This document shows, one piece after another, positions 1 to 7,076 of a DNA stretch of 25,813 bases (position 1 is the first letter of the stretch; each line of letters begins with the position of its first letter). The stretch is from a virus. A program made the position numbers and the translations under genes. A model generated the notes under the pieces. That model worked only from the letters and a program-made list of their open reading frames with translations, was not told where the DNA came from and did no database searches. The stretch covers positions 1 through 25,813 of IMG/VR virus record IMGVR_UViG_3300032287_002552. One strand, 5' to 3'.

Positions 1-2
1 AG

Positions 3-746
3 GGGGCTGGCAAGAAGGCTTATGAAAGCCTCAGCAGTCTGCTGAAGTACAAGGTTCCCGGCTATCGAGACGCCACTTCCGCAGCGGAAGATTTCTTCAA
101 GCGGATTGAAGGCCTCAAGCTTGGGTACGACGTGCTCGACGTAGGTAAGACGGCGGCTCCTCCTGGCGTGTTTAATGCACAGGTCACCCCCAAGAATATC
201 GCAGATGTCCGTGCTGGCGCACGGGCGCGGATTGAGAACACACTGGGCACCAAAGAGAACGACCTGCAGGCTCTGCGGGGGGCGCTTGCAGATACTGGCG
301 ATTGGCGTCGGCAGGCGCTCGAGCGGCTCTACGGTCCCGATGCCGTTAATCAGCTTGCTGGTGCCGTCGATCTGCGGCAGACGATGCGAAGCAACTACGG
401 CAACCTGCTACAGGGGTCGCAAACGGCTATCCGTACAACAAATGCAGCGGACGTTGCCGCCAGGGCAGAAGGTTCCAATGTTAAAAGGCTTTTGCCTACG
501 AGTACCACCCCAACAGGTATTGGCATCAATGCAGCCGCCGCTGCGTTTGACAAACTGAAAAATACCATCCCGGCTCTTGGCAAAGAGAGTTTCTATCCAA
601 GCCTGACTAAATCTCTGGCTCTGCAGGGGCCGGAACGCGATCTGTTCGTGCGCCGTCTCCTTGAAGAAGAAGCACGGCGCCGGGGGATCAATGCCTTGAC
701 TGCGGGGGGCACCCCGATGATCTCTGGTCTGTTGGGAGGCCCATAA
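3..746 (+). CDS. C-terminal part of a large virion/ejection-type protein (5' partial)
   Basis: The reading frame is open from the window edge to the TAA at 744-746, so this is the C-terminal 247 residues of a longer protein. A GTG at 132 is the first start-like codon but has no ribosome binding site, and the upstream codons are in frame and protein-like, so I treat the gene as entering from outside. The sequence is helical, alanine/arginine rich, lacks signal peptide or membrane segments, and ends in a Gly/Pro-rich tail. It lies 2 nt before the holin gene at the end of the late operon. In short-tailed phages this place usually holds internal virion or DNA-ejection proteins; that assignment is contextual only. 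No catalytic motif is visible in this part. Confidence 0.6.
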   Translation, partial: GAGKKAYESLSSLLKYKVPGYRDATSAAEDFFKRIEGLKLGYDVLDVGKTAAPPGVFNAQVTPKNIADVRAGARARIENTLGTKENDLQALRGALADTGDWRRQALERLYGPDAVNQLAGAVDLRQTMRSNYGNLLQGSQTAIRTTNAADVAARAEGSNVKRLLPTSTTPTGIGINAAAAAFDKLKNTIPALGKESFYPSLTKSLALQGPERDLFVRRLLEEEARRRGINALTAGGTPMISGLLGGP

Positions 747-748
747 CC

Positions 749-1150
749 ATGATCCTCGATCTGCTGGGCGGTATCACGCCCATCATCAACAAGGTTCTGT
801 CTTACATCCCAGACCCAGCCGCCAGGCAGGCCGCTGAGTTGCAAATGCAGCAGGACATGCTGAAGTTTGCCGCAGAGCAGGGTGCCCAGCAGGCAGAAAT
901 CAACAAGGTGGAAGCCGCCCATACGAACATCTTCGTATCGGGCTGGCGTCCATTTCTTGGCTGGACATGCGGCGCAGCGTTTGCCTGGAACTATGTCGGG
1001 TTCCCCATGGCGTCTTGGGCAGTGGCAGTGTTCGGGTATGACGTGCCCCTCAAGCCCGTGCTAGATAATGGCCTAATGGAGTTGACCCTGGGTATGCTCG
1101 GTCTGGGCGCCATGCGCAGTTTTGAGAAGCTGAAGGGTGTGGCCCGATGA
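749..1150 (+). CDS. 3-TM holin (GTA_holin_3TM-like)
   Basis: A 133-residue protein with an amphipathic N-terminal half, a Gln/Glu-rich segment at about residues 30-58, the motif SGWRPFLGWTCGAAFAWNY at about 64-82, and hydrophobic segments at roughly 67-95 and 107-125. This arrangement matches the holin family first described for gene-transfer-agent release (GTA_holin_3TM). It should form lesions in the inner membrane that release endolysin at the end of infection. The gene follows the virion protein by 2 nt and overlaps the next gene by 4 nt (ATGA), so the three are cotranscribed and probably translationally coupled. No endolysin is visible in this window. The family call rests on the WRP...W motif and gene context. 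Confidence 0.8.
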   Translation: MILDLLGGITPIINKVLSYIPDPAARQAAELQMQQDMLKFAAEQGAQQAEINKVEAAHTNIFVSGWRPFLGWTCGAAFAWNYVGFPMASWAVAVFGYDVPLKPVLDNGLMELTLGMLGLGAMRSFEKLKGVAR

Positions 1151-1353
1151 GCGATGACGTGCAGCGCGATCTCGGTAAGATGGAAGCGGACCTGAAGAAT
1201 CTGGCCCGCTCCATGGATGAAATCAAAACCGACCTGCGGGAAATCCGCACCAGCTTTGATCAGATGAAGGGCGGCACCAGGGTTTTTATGGGTGTCGCGG
1301 CAGTGCTAGGCAGCGGCATTACCTTGTTCGTGAACTGGCTGATAAAGCACTAA
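1147..1353 (+). CDS. small coiled-coil protein with C-terminal TM segment, lysis-associated
   Basis: A 68-residue protein. Residues 3-42 form a charged heptad-like helix and residues 46-65 form one hydrophobic membrane segment ending in a basic HKstop. The layout resembles XhlA-type hemolysin/holin accessory proteins: N-terminal coiled coil in the cytoplasm and a C-terminal anchor. The start overlaps the holin stop as ATGA, so it is probably coupled to holin synthesis. A role as holin partner or antiholin is inferred from position and topology only. Its last 35 nt overlap a short opposite-strand reading frame (1319-1456). Confidence 0.7.
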   Translation: MSDDVQRDLGKMEADLKNLARSMDEIKTDLREIRTSFDQMKGGTRVFMGVAAVLGSGITLFVNWLIKH

Positions 1354-1456
1354 TCAAGTCGAGCACGGCAGACGCGATCAGTTCTGCGTCTGCCTTGCCA
1401 ATCCCACGCTCACGGAGAAGATTCACCACCCTCTGGTGCGTGTAATCAACGGGCAT
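1319..1456 (-). CDS. possible 45-aa protein at the end of the replication operon
   Basis: A short frame beginning with ATG at 1456-1454 that overlaps the primase stop (TGA at 1448-1446) by 11 nt, with an AAGGGA-type ribosome site about 9 nt upstream inside the primase gene. It would encode MPVDYTHQRVVNLLRERGIG followed by an Ala/Asp/Leu-rich helix and a basic end, with TAA at 1321-1319. The overlap style is the same as for other genes in this operon, and the hydrophilic/helical sequence looks protein-like. Against it: it is short, it overlaps the end of the convergent lysis gene, and its middle contains the 1367-1394 inverted repeat. I do not recognise a family. Confidence 0.4.
   Translation of the reverse strand: MPVDYTHQRVVNLLRERGIGKADAELIASAVLDLISALSASSRTR
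1367..1394. terminator. 9-bp perfect inverted repeat between convergent operons (possible terminator)
   Basis: GGCAGACGC at 1367-1375 and its exact complement GCGTCTGCC at 1386-1394 flank a 10-nt loop. It lies between the end of the rightward lysis genes and the end of the leftward replication genes, where a bidirectional terminator is expected. No clear T-run follows on either strand, so it would be a weak or Rho-assisted terminator. The repeat also lies inside the possible 45-aa leftward frame, so it could be partly coding coincidence. Confidence 0.4.
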
Positions 1457-3854
1457 TGGAAATCTTCCCTTCTTTCTCTGCCTTATATCGCGCTCTGAGC
1501 AATTCCCCGTCCCCTTCTGCGATCTCTGCCGTGCGGCACCATGGTCGATCCGGCTTGTTCCCGAGGCGCACCTGTTTGCTTCGGCGGTGCCATTGCGCGA
1601 AGCGCATAGCGTTCGTGATTTGGTTGGACCACTTCAAACTGCTGCGCACGGCTTCGGGGATCGAGAAATCCGTCGCACACCTGTCCATGATCTCAGATGC
1701 TGACAGGATGCTGCGACCTTTCCACGCACCTGTCTGCAACTCCTCGGACAACCAGCGCGCGGCATAGGGTTGACCCTCGCTGATCATCTCGACCTTAGCC
1801 TCGGTCATCTTCGGGCGGTGGTTCGGGTTGAATTTGCTGACATCCCGCTGCCGCAGCCAGACAAAGACCTTCTTCCAGCCCTCCTGCTCCAGATAAAACC
1901 CATCCGCAAGCGCAGTGTAGTAGGCATCAGGGCGGGCCTTGGCATGGGTCGAGATCACAAAGAAACGGCGGTCATCGTGCGACAGGGCGATGGCGTCTTC
2001 ATGGTTGCTGAAGAACACGAAGTTAACCAGATTCGGAATCTCATAGGGCATCCGAAACTTCTTCTCGATGGTGATGGTGTCGCTCGCCGTGCCCGAGATA
2101 ACCGCCTTCATGCGCTCGTACACTTCATTCTTCTCAAAGCGCAGCATCTCCTCGACCACCACCAGTTCCCGCTCAAAGAAGTCAATGAAGCGCGCAGTCA
2201 GATCCTGCGGCTGCACCGTCTGGGCATTGTGCGCCAGCCCAAACAGCAGGGGGCGTAAGAACAAGTCTTTGCCCACACCCTGGCTGCCGATGATGATTGG
2301 CGCCCATCGGATCTTGCGGCCCCGGTGCTGGACAACGTGCCCTAAGAAGTCCAGCAGATACTCCCGGTCTTCCTCATCGTCGAACAGATAGGCGACGTGA
2401 TCGAGCCACGGGCGCACGTCATCGTCGGTGGCGCTTGATGGCAGGCGGTGCTCGGAATCAGTCCAGCGGTTGTAGTAGAAGGCACTGCGGCCATTGTGCG
2501 CCCAGGTCGCAAGGGTGGGCTTCCCTGGCAGATAGGTATGGCCCATCACCTGCTGGACCAGCCCGCTGTTGACCAAGATGTTTGCGGCAGACTTGGTGCC
2601 GGTGGCACCGGCTGGCGCGATCTCGGTGCCCAGCCCATAGGCTGAATTAAGGGCAGAGTGCGAGAATAGCTGCCCGCTGTCCCGCACGATCCACTGCTGC
2701 TGCTCTGCCCAATAAAGCAGCCGCTTGGCTATCGCGGCCAGCTTCTCTGCCTGCTCGGAGGCAGCGTCCTGAGCCACGGCGATCTTCTCCTGCGTGATCG
2801 ATAAATCAGCCTCAAAGTCCAATCGTGCATCATCTATGAACCCGAAGCTGCGCGCCAGGCCAAACAGCCGGTCGGGGCCAACACGCACATGGGTCAGGGA
2901 CCGCCAGACCCCATCGAAATAATCGGCATCCGCCCAGTCCTGCGCAGTGGCCCACTCGCGCACGGCTTGCACGATCTCTGGGCGCAGGCTCTCCCGGCCC
3001 ACTGTGGCGCGAAACGCTGCCAAGACTTCCACGAATTGTTCGCGCATCGGGAACACTTCGGCATCGTTCGGAATGACCCGCAGCGCGGCCAGGGCCACGT
3101 CCACTGGCACGATGGGATCGAGGTCCGCCACGGCCACGCCACCGCTAGCTGATCCGCCCTGCATCTGGACGTGCTGGACGATCTGCCAGCCTCTGGCGTG
3201 GACCTCTGCCGTCAGCGCCCCGAGAAACGCCACCACGTCACGCGAGGTGACCTTGGCAAGCCCGTTTGCGCCCCACGCAGCCAGTTCCGCACCCTCTCGC
3301 CAAGTATACTCAGAGCCGGTCGGGTGCGTCCCCGCCACCAGGTACTGTTGCCCCGCCCCGAGAATCTCGACCGCATGTTTGTCTCCCATCTGATCCTGAA
3401 AAACGATCCTGCTCTTGCGGATCGGCTCGTCCCCCGTGCGCCGGAACACCATCAGCGCACGCGGTGCCCCGCCGCGCTCCCGCACGGGTGCGTTCCCGAG
3501 GTGGAAGGTGGCAAGGCTTTCGATCAGGTCGCGCACGTCGGGGCTGGAAACGTCAATGTCCACTGCGGGCCAGTTCTCTGCACGCAGGCCCACGTTGCCG
3601 GTGGGCCAGGATGCAGATCGAGCGACCACCTGCGGCCCGATGCCCATGGTGGGCCACGCCCCCGTCAGGCCGCACCACTCGCCAGTGTGAAAGTTGTACC
3701 GGCCCGGAATCTTCCCCACCTGCTTGGGATCGACTGCCGACCCCGAAACAACCTTCGCGCCTGGCGGAATGATCGGCAGCAGGTCGGCGGCTGGGAAACT
3801 GCCACGCTGAATGAATGCACTGGTGGCTTGACCGAATGTCGCGCGTTGCGTCAT
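1446..3854 (-). CDS. prim-pol / DUF5906-type primase-helicase
   Basis: An 802-residue replication protein. The N-terminal part (about 35-210) resembles the bifunctional primase/polymerase (AEP) domain: an acidic DID motif at 99-101 and AVEILGAGQQYLVAGTHPTG at 161-180. The C-terminal part is a superfamily-3-like helicase of the DUF5906/D5 type: Walker A GSQGVGKD at 523-530, Walker B VVVEE at 565-569, and a sensor-like VFFSNHEDAI region followed by DDRRFF. It should make primers and unwind the fork. I choose the ATG at 3854 because a 7-codon leader frame with a perfect AGGAGG ends on it (ATGA). An in-frame TTG at 3950 would overlap the upstream gene and run through the terminator hairpin, so it is unlikely. 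It is the last large gene of the leftward operon. Confidence 0.85.
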   Translation of the reverse strand: MTQRATFGQATSAFIQRGSFPAADLLPIIPPGAKVVSGSAVDPKQVGKIPGRYNFHTGEWCGLTGAWPTMGIGPQVVARSASWPTGNVGLRAENWPAVDIDVSSPDVRDLIESLATFHLGNAPVRERGGAPRALMVFRRTGDEPIRKSRIVFQDQMGDKHAVEILGAGQQYLVAGTHPTGSEYTWREGAELAAWGANGLAKVTSRDVVAFLGALTAEVHARGWQIVQHVQMQGGSASGGVAVADLDPIVPVDVALAALRVIPNDAEVFPMREQFVEVLAAFRATVGRESLRPEIVQAVREWATAQDWADADYFDGVWRSLTHVRVGPDRLFGLARSFGFIDDARLDFEADLSITQEKIAVAQDAASEQAEKLAAIAKRLLYWAEQQQWIVRDSGQLFSHSALNSAYGLGTEIAPAGATGTKSAANILVNSGLVQQVMGHTYLPGKPTLATWAHNGRSAFYYNRWTDSEHRLPSSATDDDVRPWLDHVAYLFDDEEDREYLLDFLGHVVQHRGRKIRWAPIIIGSQGVGKDLFLRPLLFGLAHNAQTVQPQDLTARFIDFFERELVVVEEMLRFEKNEVYERMKAVISGTASDTITIEKKFRMPYEIPNLVNFVFFSNHEDAIALSHDDRRFFVISTHAKARPDAYYTALADGFYLEQEGWKKVFVWLRQRDVSKFNPNHRPKMTEAKVEMISEGQPYAARWLSEELQTGAWKGRSILSASEIMDRCATDFSIPEAVRSSLKWSNQITNAMRFAQWHRRSKQVRLGNKPDRPWCRTAEIAEGDGELLRARYKAEKEGKISNAR

Positions 3855-3874
3855 ATTATCCCCGCACTCTCCAT
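3851..3874 (-). CDS. 7-codon leader peptide coupled to the primase start
   Basis: AGGAGG (complement of 3881-3886) stands exactly 6 nt before an ATG at 3874-3872 that opens the frame MESAGII and stops with TGA at 3853-3851. That TGA overlaps the ATG of the primase gene as ATGA. The primase ATG itself has only a poor site, so ribosomes would load on the leader and re-initiate. This is the strongest Shine-Dalgarno in the neighbourhood, yet it serves the out-of-frame leader rather than the primase. Whether the peptide has a function or only couples translation is unknown. Confidence 0.55.
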   Translation of the reverse strand: MESAGII

Positions 3875-3896
3875 GTGTATCCTCCTGATACTGACT

Positions 3897-3929
3897 TGCC
3901 TGCGGGATAAAACCCGCAGGCATTTTTTT
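3897..3929 (+). terminator. strong rho-independent terminator facing rightward, antisense to replication genes
   Basis: A perfect 10-bp stem (TGCCTGCGGG at 3897-3906, CCCGCAGGCA at 3913-3922) with a 6-nt loop ATAAAA, followed on the + strand by seven T residues (3923-3929). On the - strand there is no U-run after the hairpin, so leftward operon transcription should pass. It sits in the only sizeable gap at this end of the leftward operon. Its likely job is to stop rightward read-through from the late operon ending at 1353 before it runs antisense into the replication genes. Confidence 0.8.
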
Positions 3930-3930
3930 G

Positions 3931-4146
3931 TCAGGAGTCGAGGGGTTCAATGATGACCCGCAGGCCCAGCGCCTCGCAATAGTCCAATACTGATTGGAAC
4001 CGCGTGGTCCCCGCGTTCTTCTTCCACCACCAATACATGGACGGCGACTTGCCCGCGATGGCGGACATCTCGCGCTCTGACTTGCCGCGCAGTGTGCGGG
4101 CAGTGTCGATGACCTTTACCAGGTCGTTGGCGGTTCTAACGTGCAT
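3931..4146 (-). CDS. small HTH (XRE-like) DNA-binding protein
   Basis: A 71-residue protein with an XRE-type helix-turn-helix pattern: TARTLRGKSEREMSAIAGKS at about 16-35 as the first two helices, then SPSMYWWWKKNAG and RFQSVLDYCEALGLRVII, typical of the recognition and support helices of small Cro-like proteins. It may regulate phage or host transcription, or act as an antitoxin-like autoregulator. I start at the ATG at 4146 because GGAGAG lies 8 nt upstream; an ATG at 4176 is in frame but has no ribosome site. It overlaps the DUF5664 gene stop by 11 nt. The tryptophan triplet in the turn is unusual. Its stop abuts the T-run of the 3.9-kb terminator. Confidence 0.65.
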   Translation of the reverse strand: MHVRTANDLVKVIDTARTLRGKSEREMSAIAGKSPSMYWWWKKNAGTTRFQSVLDYCEALGLRVIIEPLDS

Positions 4147-4468
4147 CTCTGAAACTCTCCATCTCAGGCCGGTCATCTGTGCCTAGTTCCCGATGCTCAT
4201 AAGCCATCAGGAACCCAAGGCAACAAGCGGCGTGTGCCAAGTGCGGCAAGCCGGATTCCTCATCGCACTTCTGCCCAGTCCACCACGCCCAAAGGTGCCG
4301 CTGTAAAGCAGCAAAATACCGACTGTATTCTGCCCCCTGCGCCCAGTTGTTCGGCGCATACTTCTGCGCACCGTACTCCAGCACTCTGGCTGTTTCGTGC
4401 AGCAGTTCTGGGGGAAGCAGATCATAGCGTGGTTTGCCGCCGTCTGCCTTCTTAAACTCACTTCCCAT
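4136..4468 (-). CDS. DUF5664 dATP/dGTP diphosphohydrolase-like protein
   Basis: A 110-residue all-helical protein with the DUF5664 signature: KADGGKPRYDLLPPELLHE at about 7-25, VLEYGAQKYAPNNW at about 29-42, AALQRHLWAWWTGQ at about 53-66, and DEESGLPHLAHAACCLGFL at about 69-87. The family is annotated in Pfam as the dATP/dGTP diphosphohydrolase N-terminal domain and is related in fold to MazG-type NTP pyrophosphatases; Glu/Asp/His residues in the last motif would bind metal. It could tune dNTP pools during phage replication. ATG at 4468 overlaps the end of the polymerase gene by 11 nt. No purZ is seen here, so a 2-aminoadenine (Z) genome is not indicated. Confidence 0.75.
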   Translation of the reverse strand: MGSEFKKADGGKPRYDLLPPELLHETARVLEYGAQKYAPNNWAQGAEYSRYFAALQRHLWAWWTGQKCDEESGLPHLAHAACCLGFLMAYEHRELGTDDRPEMESFRDAR

Positions 4469-6404
4469 AGCGCAGTCCTTCCTTGGCCTCTGCTGCCACC
4501 GGGAACCCCTTGGCCCAGTCTGGCACTTGGCACATGATCTCGACCATTTCTTCCTGCGATCCCCAGGCATTGGGTACTTCGCAAATCACCTCGTCATGCA
4601 CCGACGCGATCACCGGATAGCCTCGCGGCTCCAGCGCCAGCATGGCACCTGCGATCAGATCGCGGCAGATGCCCTGCACAATGTTCTCGGTCAGCTTGCC
4701 GCCGAAGGTGCGTTCCTGCTGCCACTTGCGGGTGAAGCTGCTGACGGCCATGTATGCCAAAGCCGGCTTGACCCCAAACGGACCAGCCTGTTCGACCACA
4801 CGCGGCTCCCGGTAAAACAGCTTCCGGCCCGAAGGCAGGCGGACCATCAACCAATCCTTTTCGCAGCGGAACATCACTTTGCCGTAAGTGGTGTCATTGC
4901 ATGGGCGGCGCACTGCGGCAATCGCAGCGTCCTCCAGCCTGCGCCACAGCAGCGGGATCTGAGGGTAAAGGGTGCGGTAGGTCCGCACGGCCCGCTCTGC
5001 CAGTTCCTCGCTGATATGAACACCCATCGCTGCACAAGCCTGCCGGAAGCGCACCGCGCCCATGCTGTACCCACAACCCAGGATCACGGTCTTGCCAAGG
5101 AAACGCTCGACTGAATCTTTGCCAATCTCGCTGGGGTCCACCCCATAGATCGAAGCCGCCATGGCCTCGTAAACCTTGCCGCCGCGTGCAAACAGGTCCA
5201 CCAGATCATCCTGGCCCGCCAGCCACGCCACCCCTCTGGCCTCGATGGCAGCGTAGTCGGCCCAGATCAACCGGCTTCCCGGCTCTGCCACGATGGTCCC
5301 GCGCACCATCTGGGACAGGATGCCGGATGTCTCCGGACCCACCGGCAGGAGGGTAGCCTCCGCAGCGTCCCAGTCCTTGACGGTTGCGCGGGGCAGGTTC
5401 TGCAACTGCACGCCTGATCCGCTCCACCGGCCCGTACTGGCACCGTGGTACATCAGATTCCCCCGCACGCGGCCATCGGCGGACACACGGTCGAGCATGG
5501 CGGTGTACTTGGCTACGCTCGACTTGCCACCCTGGGCGCGAATGCGCAGCACGGCCTTGATATTTTCCGGCAAGTTCTCCTTGTTGAGCAGGTGCTGGAT
5601 GGCCTCTTTGTTCAGGGACTCATCGGACCCCTCGAACACGTTGATGCCCTGTTGGCTTAACCAAGTCTTGATTCCACCCACATTGCTGGCGGTCTTCACT
5701 GCGCCGTCGGTCAGCTTCTCCAGCGCCTCATTAAGCGCAGCCTGGGCAATCCCGGCCACCTCGACGGCCTTCTGCGCGAAAGCCGTGTGGATTCGCACGC
5801 CCCGGTCGTTAATCAGTTCAGTGTGCGCCCACACCGGCTTGTCTTCGCCAAGGTGGCGCAACTGCTTATCCAGCAGGCGCTCAACCTCTACGTCGGTGGC
5901 GCAGTATTGGGCGAGGCGCTGCATCCTTGGGGCATCCTCCCACCAGGTGCAGGTGCCTAGTTCCACATCCTCGCTGCGGGGCCGGCACATCCGCATCATG
6001 AGGCGGTGGCCCTCTGCGTCCTTCTGCACGTCCAGCCCCAGTGCCTGGGCCGCACCGTCCAGCGACCGGGGCAGGGCCATCCTGGCCGCTCTTGCCGCAG
6101 TGCAGTCCCATCGGTCCAGCGGGATGATAGGCAGTTGGAACTTATCCACCAGCTTGGCGTTATAGAGGGTGCGCTCAAAGCCAGAGTTATGGGCGACCAC
6201 GATGCAGGAGGGGTCGCAAAAGGCAGCGCGAAGAGCCGCAGGTAGAGGAGCTTTGAGAGGGAACCACGTTTGAATTGGTGCGTCGTCAACGGCCCAACAC
6301 AAAACTATGATCTCTGTCGTTGAGTCTTCGGCGTACCTATACACCCCAGATCGGCGCAGATCGACGGCGCTCCTCGTTTCTACGTCAATGTGACACCTAA
6401 CCAT
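4458..6404 (-). CDS. family-A DNA polymerase with 3'-5' exonuclease domain
   Basis: A 648-residue phage-type replicative polymerase. The exonuclease domain has ExoI D7-V-E9, ExoII around AHNSGFE (71-77) and ExoIII Y167-x3-D171. The polymerase domain has motif A WADYAAIEAR (D383, E388), motif B SVERFLGKTVILGCGY (K438, Y446) and motif C HDE (603-605). There is no 5' nuclease domain, as usual for phage PolA enzymes. All key residues are present, so it should be active and proofreading. The start overlaps the stop of the upstream HNH gene by 8 nt, so an endonuclease gene sits directly against an intact polymerase gene. It lies downstream of SSB and upstream of the dNTP diphosphohydrolase. Confidence 0.95.
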   Translation of the reverse strand: MVRCHIDVETRSAVDLRRSGVYRYAEDSTTEIIVLCWAVDDAPIQTWFPLKAPLPAALRAAFCDPSCIVVAHNSGFERTLYNAKLVDKFQLPIIPLDRWDCTAARAARMALPRSLDGAAQALGLDVQKDAEGHRLMMRMCRPRSEDVELGTCTWWEDAPRMQRLAQYCATDVEVERLLDKQLRHLGEDKPVWAHTELINDRGVRIHTAFAQKAVEVAGIAQAALNEALEKLTDGAVKTASNVGGIKTWLSQQGINVFEGSDESLNKEAIQHLLNKENLPENIKAVLRIRAQGGKSSVAKYTAMLDRVSADGRVRGNLMYHGASTGRWSGSGVQLQNLPRATVKDWDAAEATLLPVGPETSGILSQMVRGTIVAEPGSRLIWADYAAIEARGVAWLAGQDDLVDLFARGGKVYEAMAASIYGVDPSEIGKDSVERFLGKTVILGCGYSMGAVRFRQACAAMGVHISEELAERAVRTYRTLYPQIPLLWRRLEDAAIAAVRRPCNDTTYGKVMFRCEKDWLMVRLPSGRKLFYREPRVVEQAGPFGVKPALAYMAVSSFTRKWQQERTFGGKLTENIVQGICRDLIAGAMLALEPRGYPVIASVHDEVICEVPNAWGSQEEMVEIMCQVPDWAKGFPVAAEAKEGLRYGK

Positions 6405-6912
6405 TTCGCCGTGTCTCCCATCCCTTGCGAGCGGCTAGGCTTCTCTCTGCGGGAGTTTGAGCAGCGGCGGCCTTGCGAGCAATGCGGCTTCTCTCTGCGG
6501 GGGTCATACCCGCAGCGCGCTTGCGCATAGCTTGGCTCCTAGCTTCGAAAGGGTAAGACCGGTGCCTAATAGCATCTTGCGCGTTGGCGCTGCGCGTATC
6601 GTAACGCAAATTCTCCAAACGATTATCTGAAGCAATACCATTCCAATGGCAAACTTCGAGATTTTCTGGGCAGGGGCCGACAAAAGCGGCCATTACCAAC
6701 CTGTGTACGGATTTATCTCCTCCCTGCCCTAGATTTACCTGCAAGTGACCTGATGAATCTCGCCTAGGGCTAAGGGTTTTACCTTTCAACTTCCAAGTAA
6801 CTTCCTTTCCATTCCGAACCGCCATCACCTCTCGATCAAGAGAACGGACATTCCCCAGGTCGCTTACCTCGTAATGCCCTTCGTAGCCAACCACTGGGCG
6901 CCAGATTTCCAT
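6397..6912 (-). CDS. HNH endonuclease with NUMOD4 domain (free-standing homing-type)
   Basis: A 171-residue protein. Residues 1-30 carry the NUMOD4 motif (WRPVVGYEGHYEVSDLGNVR), and residues about 70-108 the HNH core HRLVMAAFVG...LEVCHWNGIASDNRLENLRY. The C-terminal tail has two copies of TPAERS with basic spacers, likely DNA-binding NUMOD-type helices. Such enzymes cut related phage genomes and spread their own gene. AAGGAA lies 7 nt before the ATG. The gene is visibly more AT-rich than its neighbours, sits between ssb and the polymerase gene, and is preceded by a highly structured RNA region, all consistent with a separately acquired mobile gene. The polymerase frame is not interrupted. Confidence 0.9.
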   Translation of the reverse strand: MEIWRPVVGYEGHYEVSDLGNVRSLDREVMAVRNGKEVTWKLKGKTLSPRRDSSGHLQVNLGQGGDKSVHRLVMAAFVGPCPENLEVCHWNGIASDNRLENLRYDTRSANAQDAIRHRSYPFEARSQAMRKRAAGMTPAERSRIARKAAAAQTPAERSLAARKGWETRRNG

Positions 6913-6939
6913 CTTGCATTTCCTTCAAAAGATCCACCC

Positions 6940-7063
6940 GCCTGACAACCCGCGTTGATCTCTCGATCAGCCCGCAGGTTGTCAGGCAAGGTGGCAGGGG
7001 ACCATCCCGTGTTTTACGGTCCCCCAACAGGCGCTGTCGGTCCGCTAGGCACCGACCACGGGA
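6940..7063 (-). ncRNA. structured RNA: pseudoknot plus long GNRA-capped hairpin
   Basis: Between ssb and the HNH gene the - strand can fold in three parts. (a) GGGGACC/GGTCCCC (6997-7003 with 7018-7024) closes a loop containing one half of TCCCGTG/CACGGGA (7005-7011 with 7057-7063), giving an H-type pseudoknot. (b) A small hairpin GTCGGT/ACCGAC (7036-7041 with 7051-7056) sits within it. (c) A 15-bp stem (6940-6954 with 6973-6987) is topped by a 5-bp stem (6956-6960 with 6965-6969) and a GAGA tetraloop. On the - strand the only non-Watson-Crick pair in the long stem is a G-U wobble and the loop is a GNRA type; on the + strand these become a C-A mismatch and TCTC. This argues that the leftward RNA is the functional one. 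Its class is unknown. Confidence 0.55.
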
Positions 7064-7076
7064 CGATTCTTAGGGA

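Noticed and set aside
3855-3950. Longer primase start at TTG 3950 or ATG 3923
   Set aside because: It would overlap the HTH gene and translate through the terminator hairpin, lacks a ribosome site, and the leader/ATGA arrangement at 3854 is better.
3171-3953. + strand frame of 260 codons opposite the primase gene
   Set aside because: Antisense shadow of a clearly coding gene; the composition is Arg/Pro/His-rich without domains.
4136-6404. Possible 2-aminoadenine (Z) genome phage because of DUF5664 next to a PolA gene
   Set aside because: No PurZ (adenylosuccinate-synthetase-like), HD-type dATPase DatZ or MazZ-type gene is visible in the window; DUF5664 is common in phages with normal bases.
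6913-7076. tRNA gene or complete group I intron in the structured gap before HNH
   Set aside because: No cloverleaf or CCA-type acceptor stem; too short for a complete group I core, and the polymerase and ssb frames are uninterrupted, so there are no split exons.
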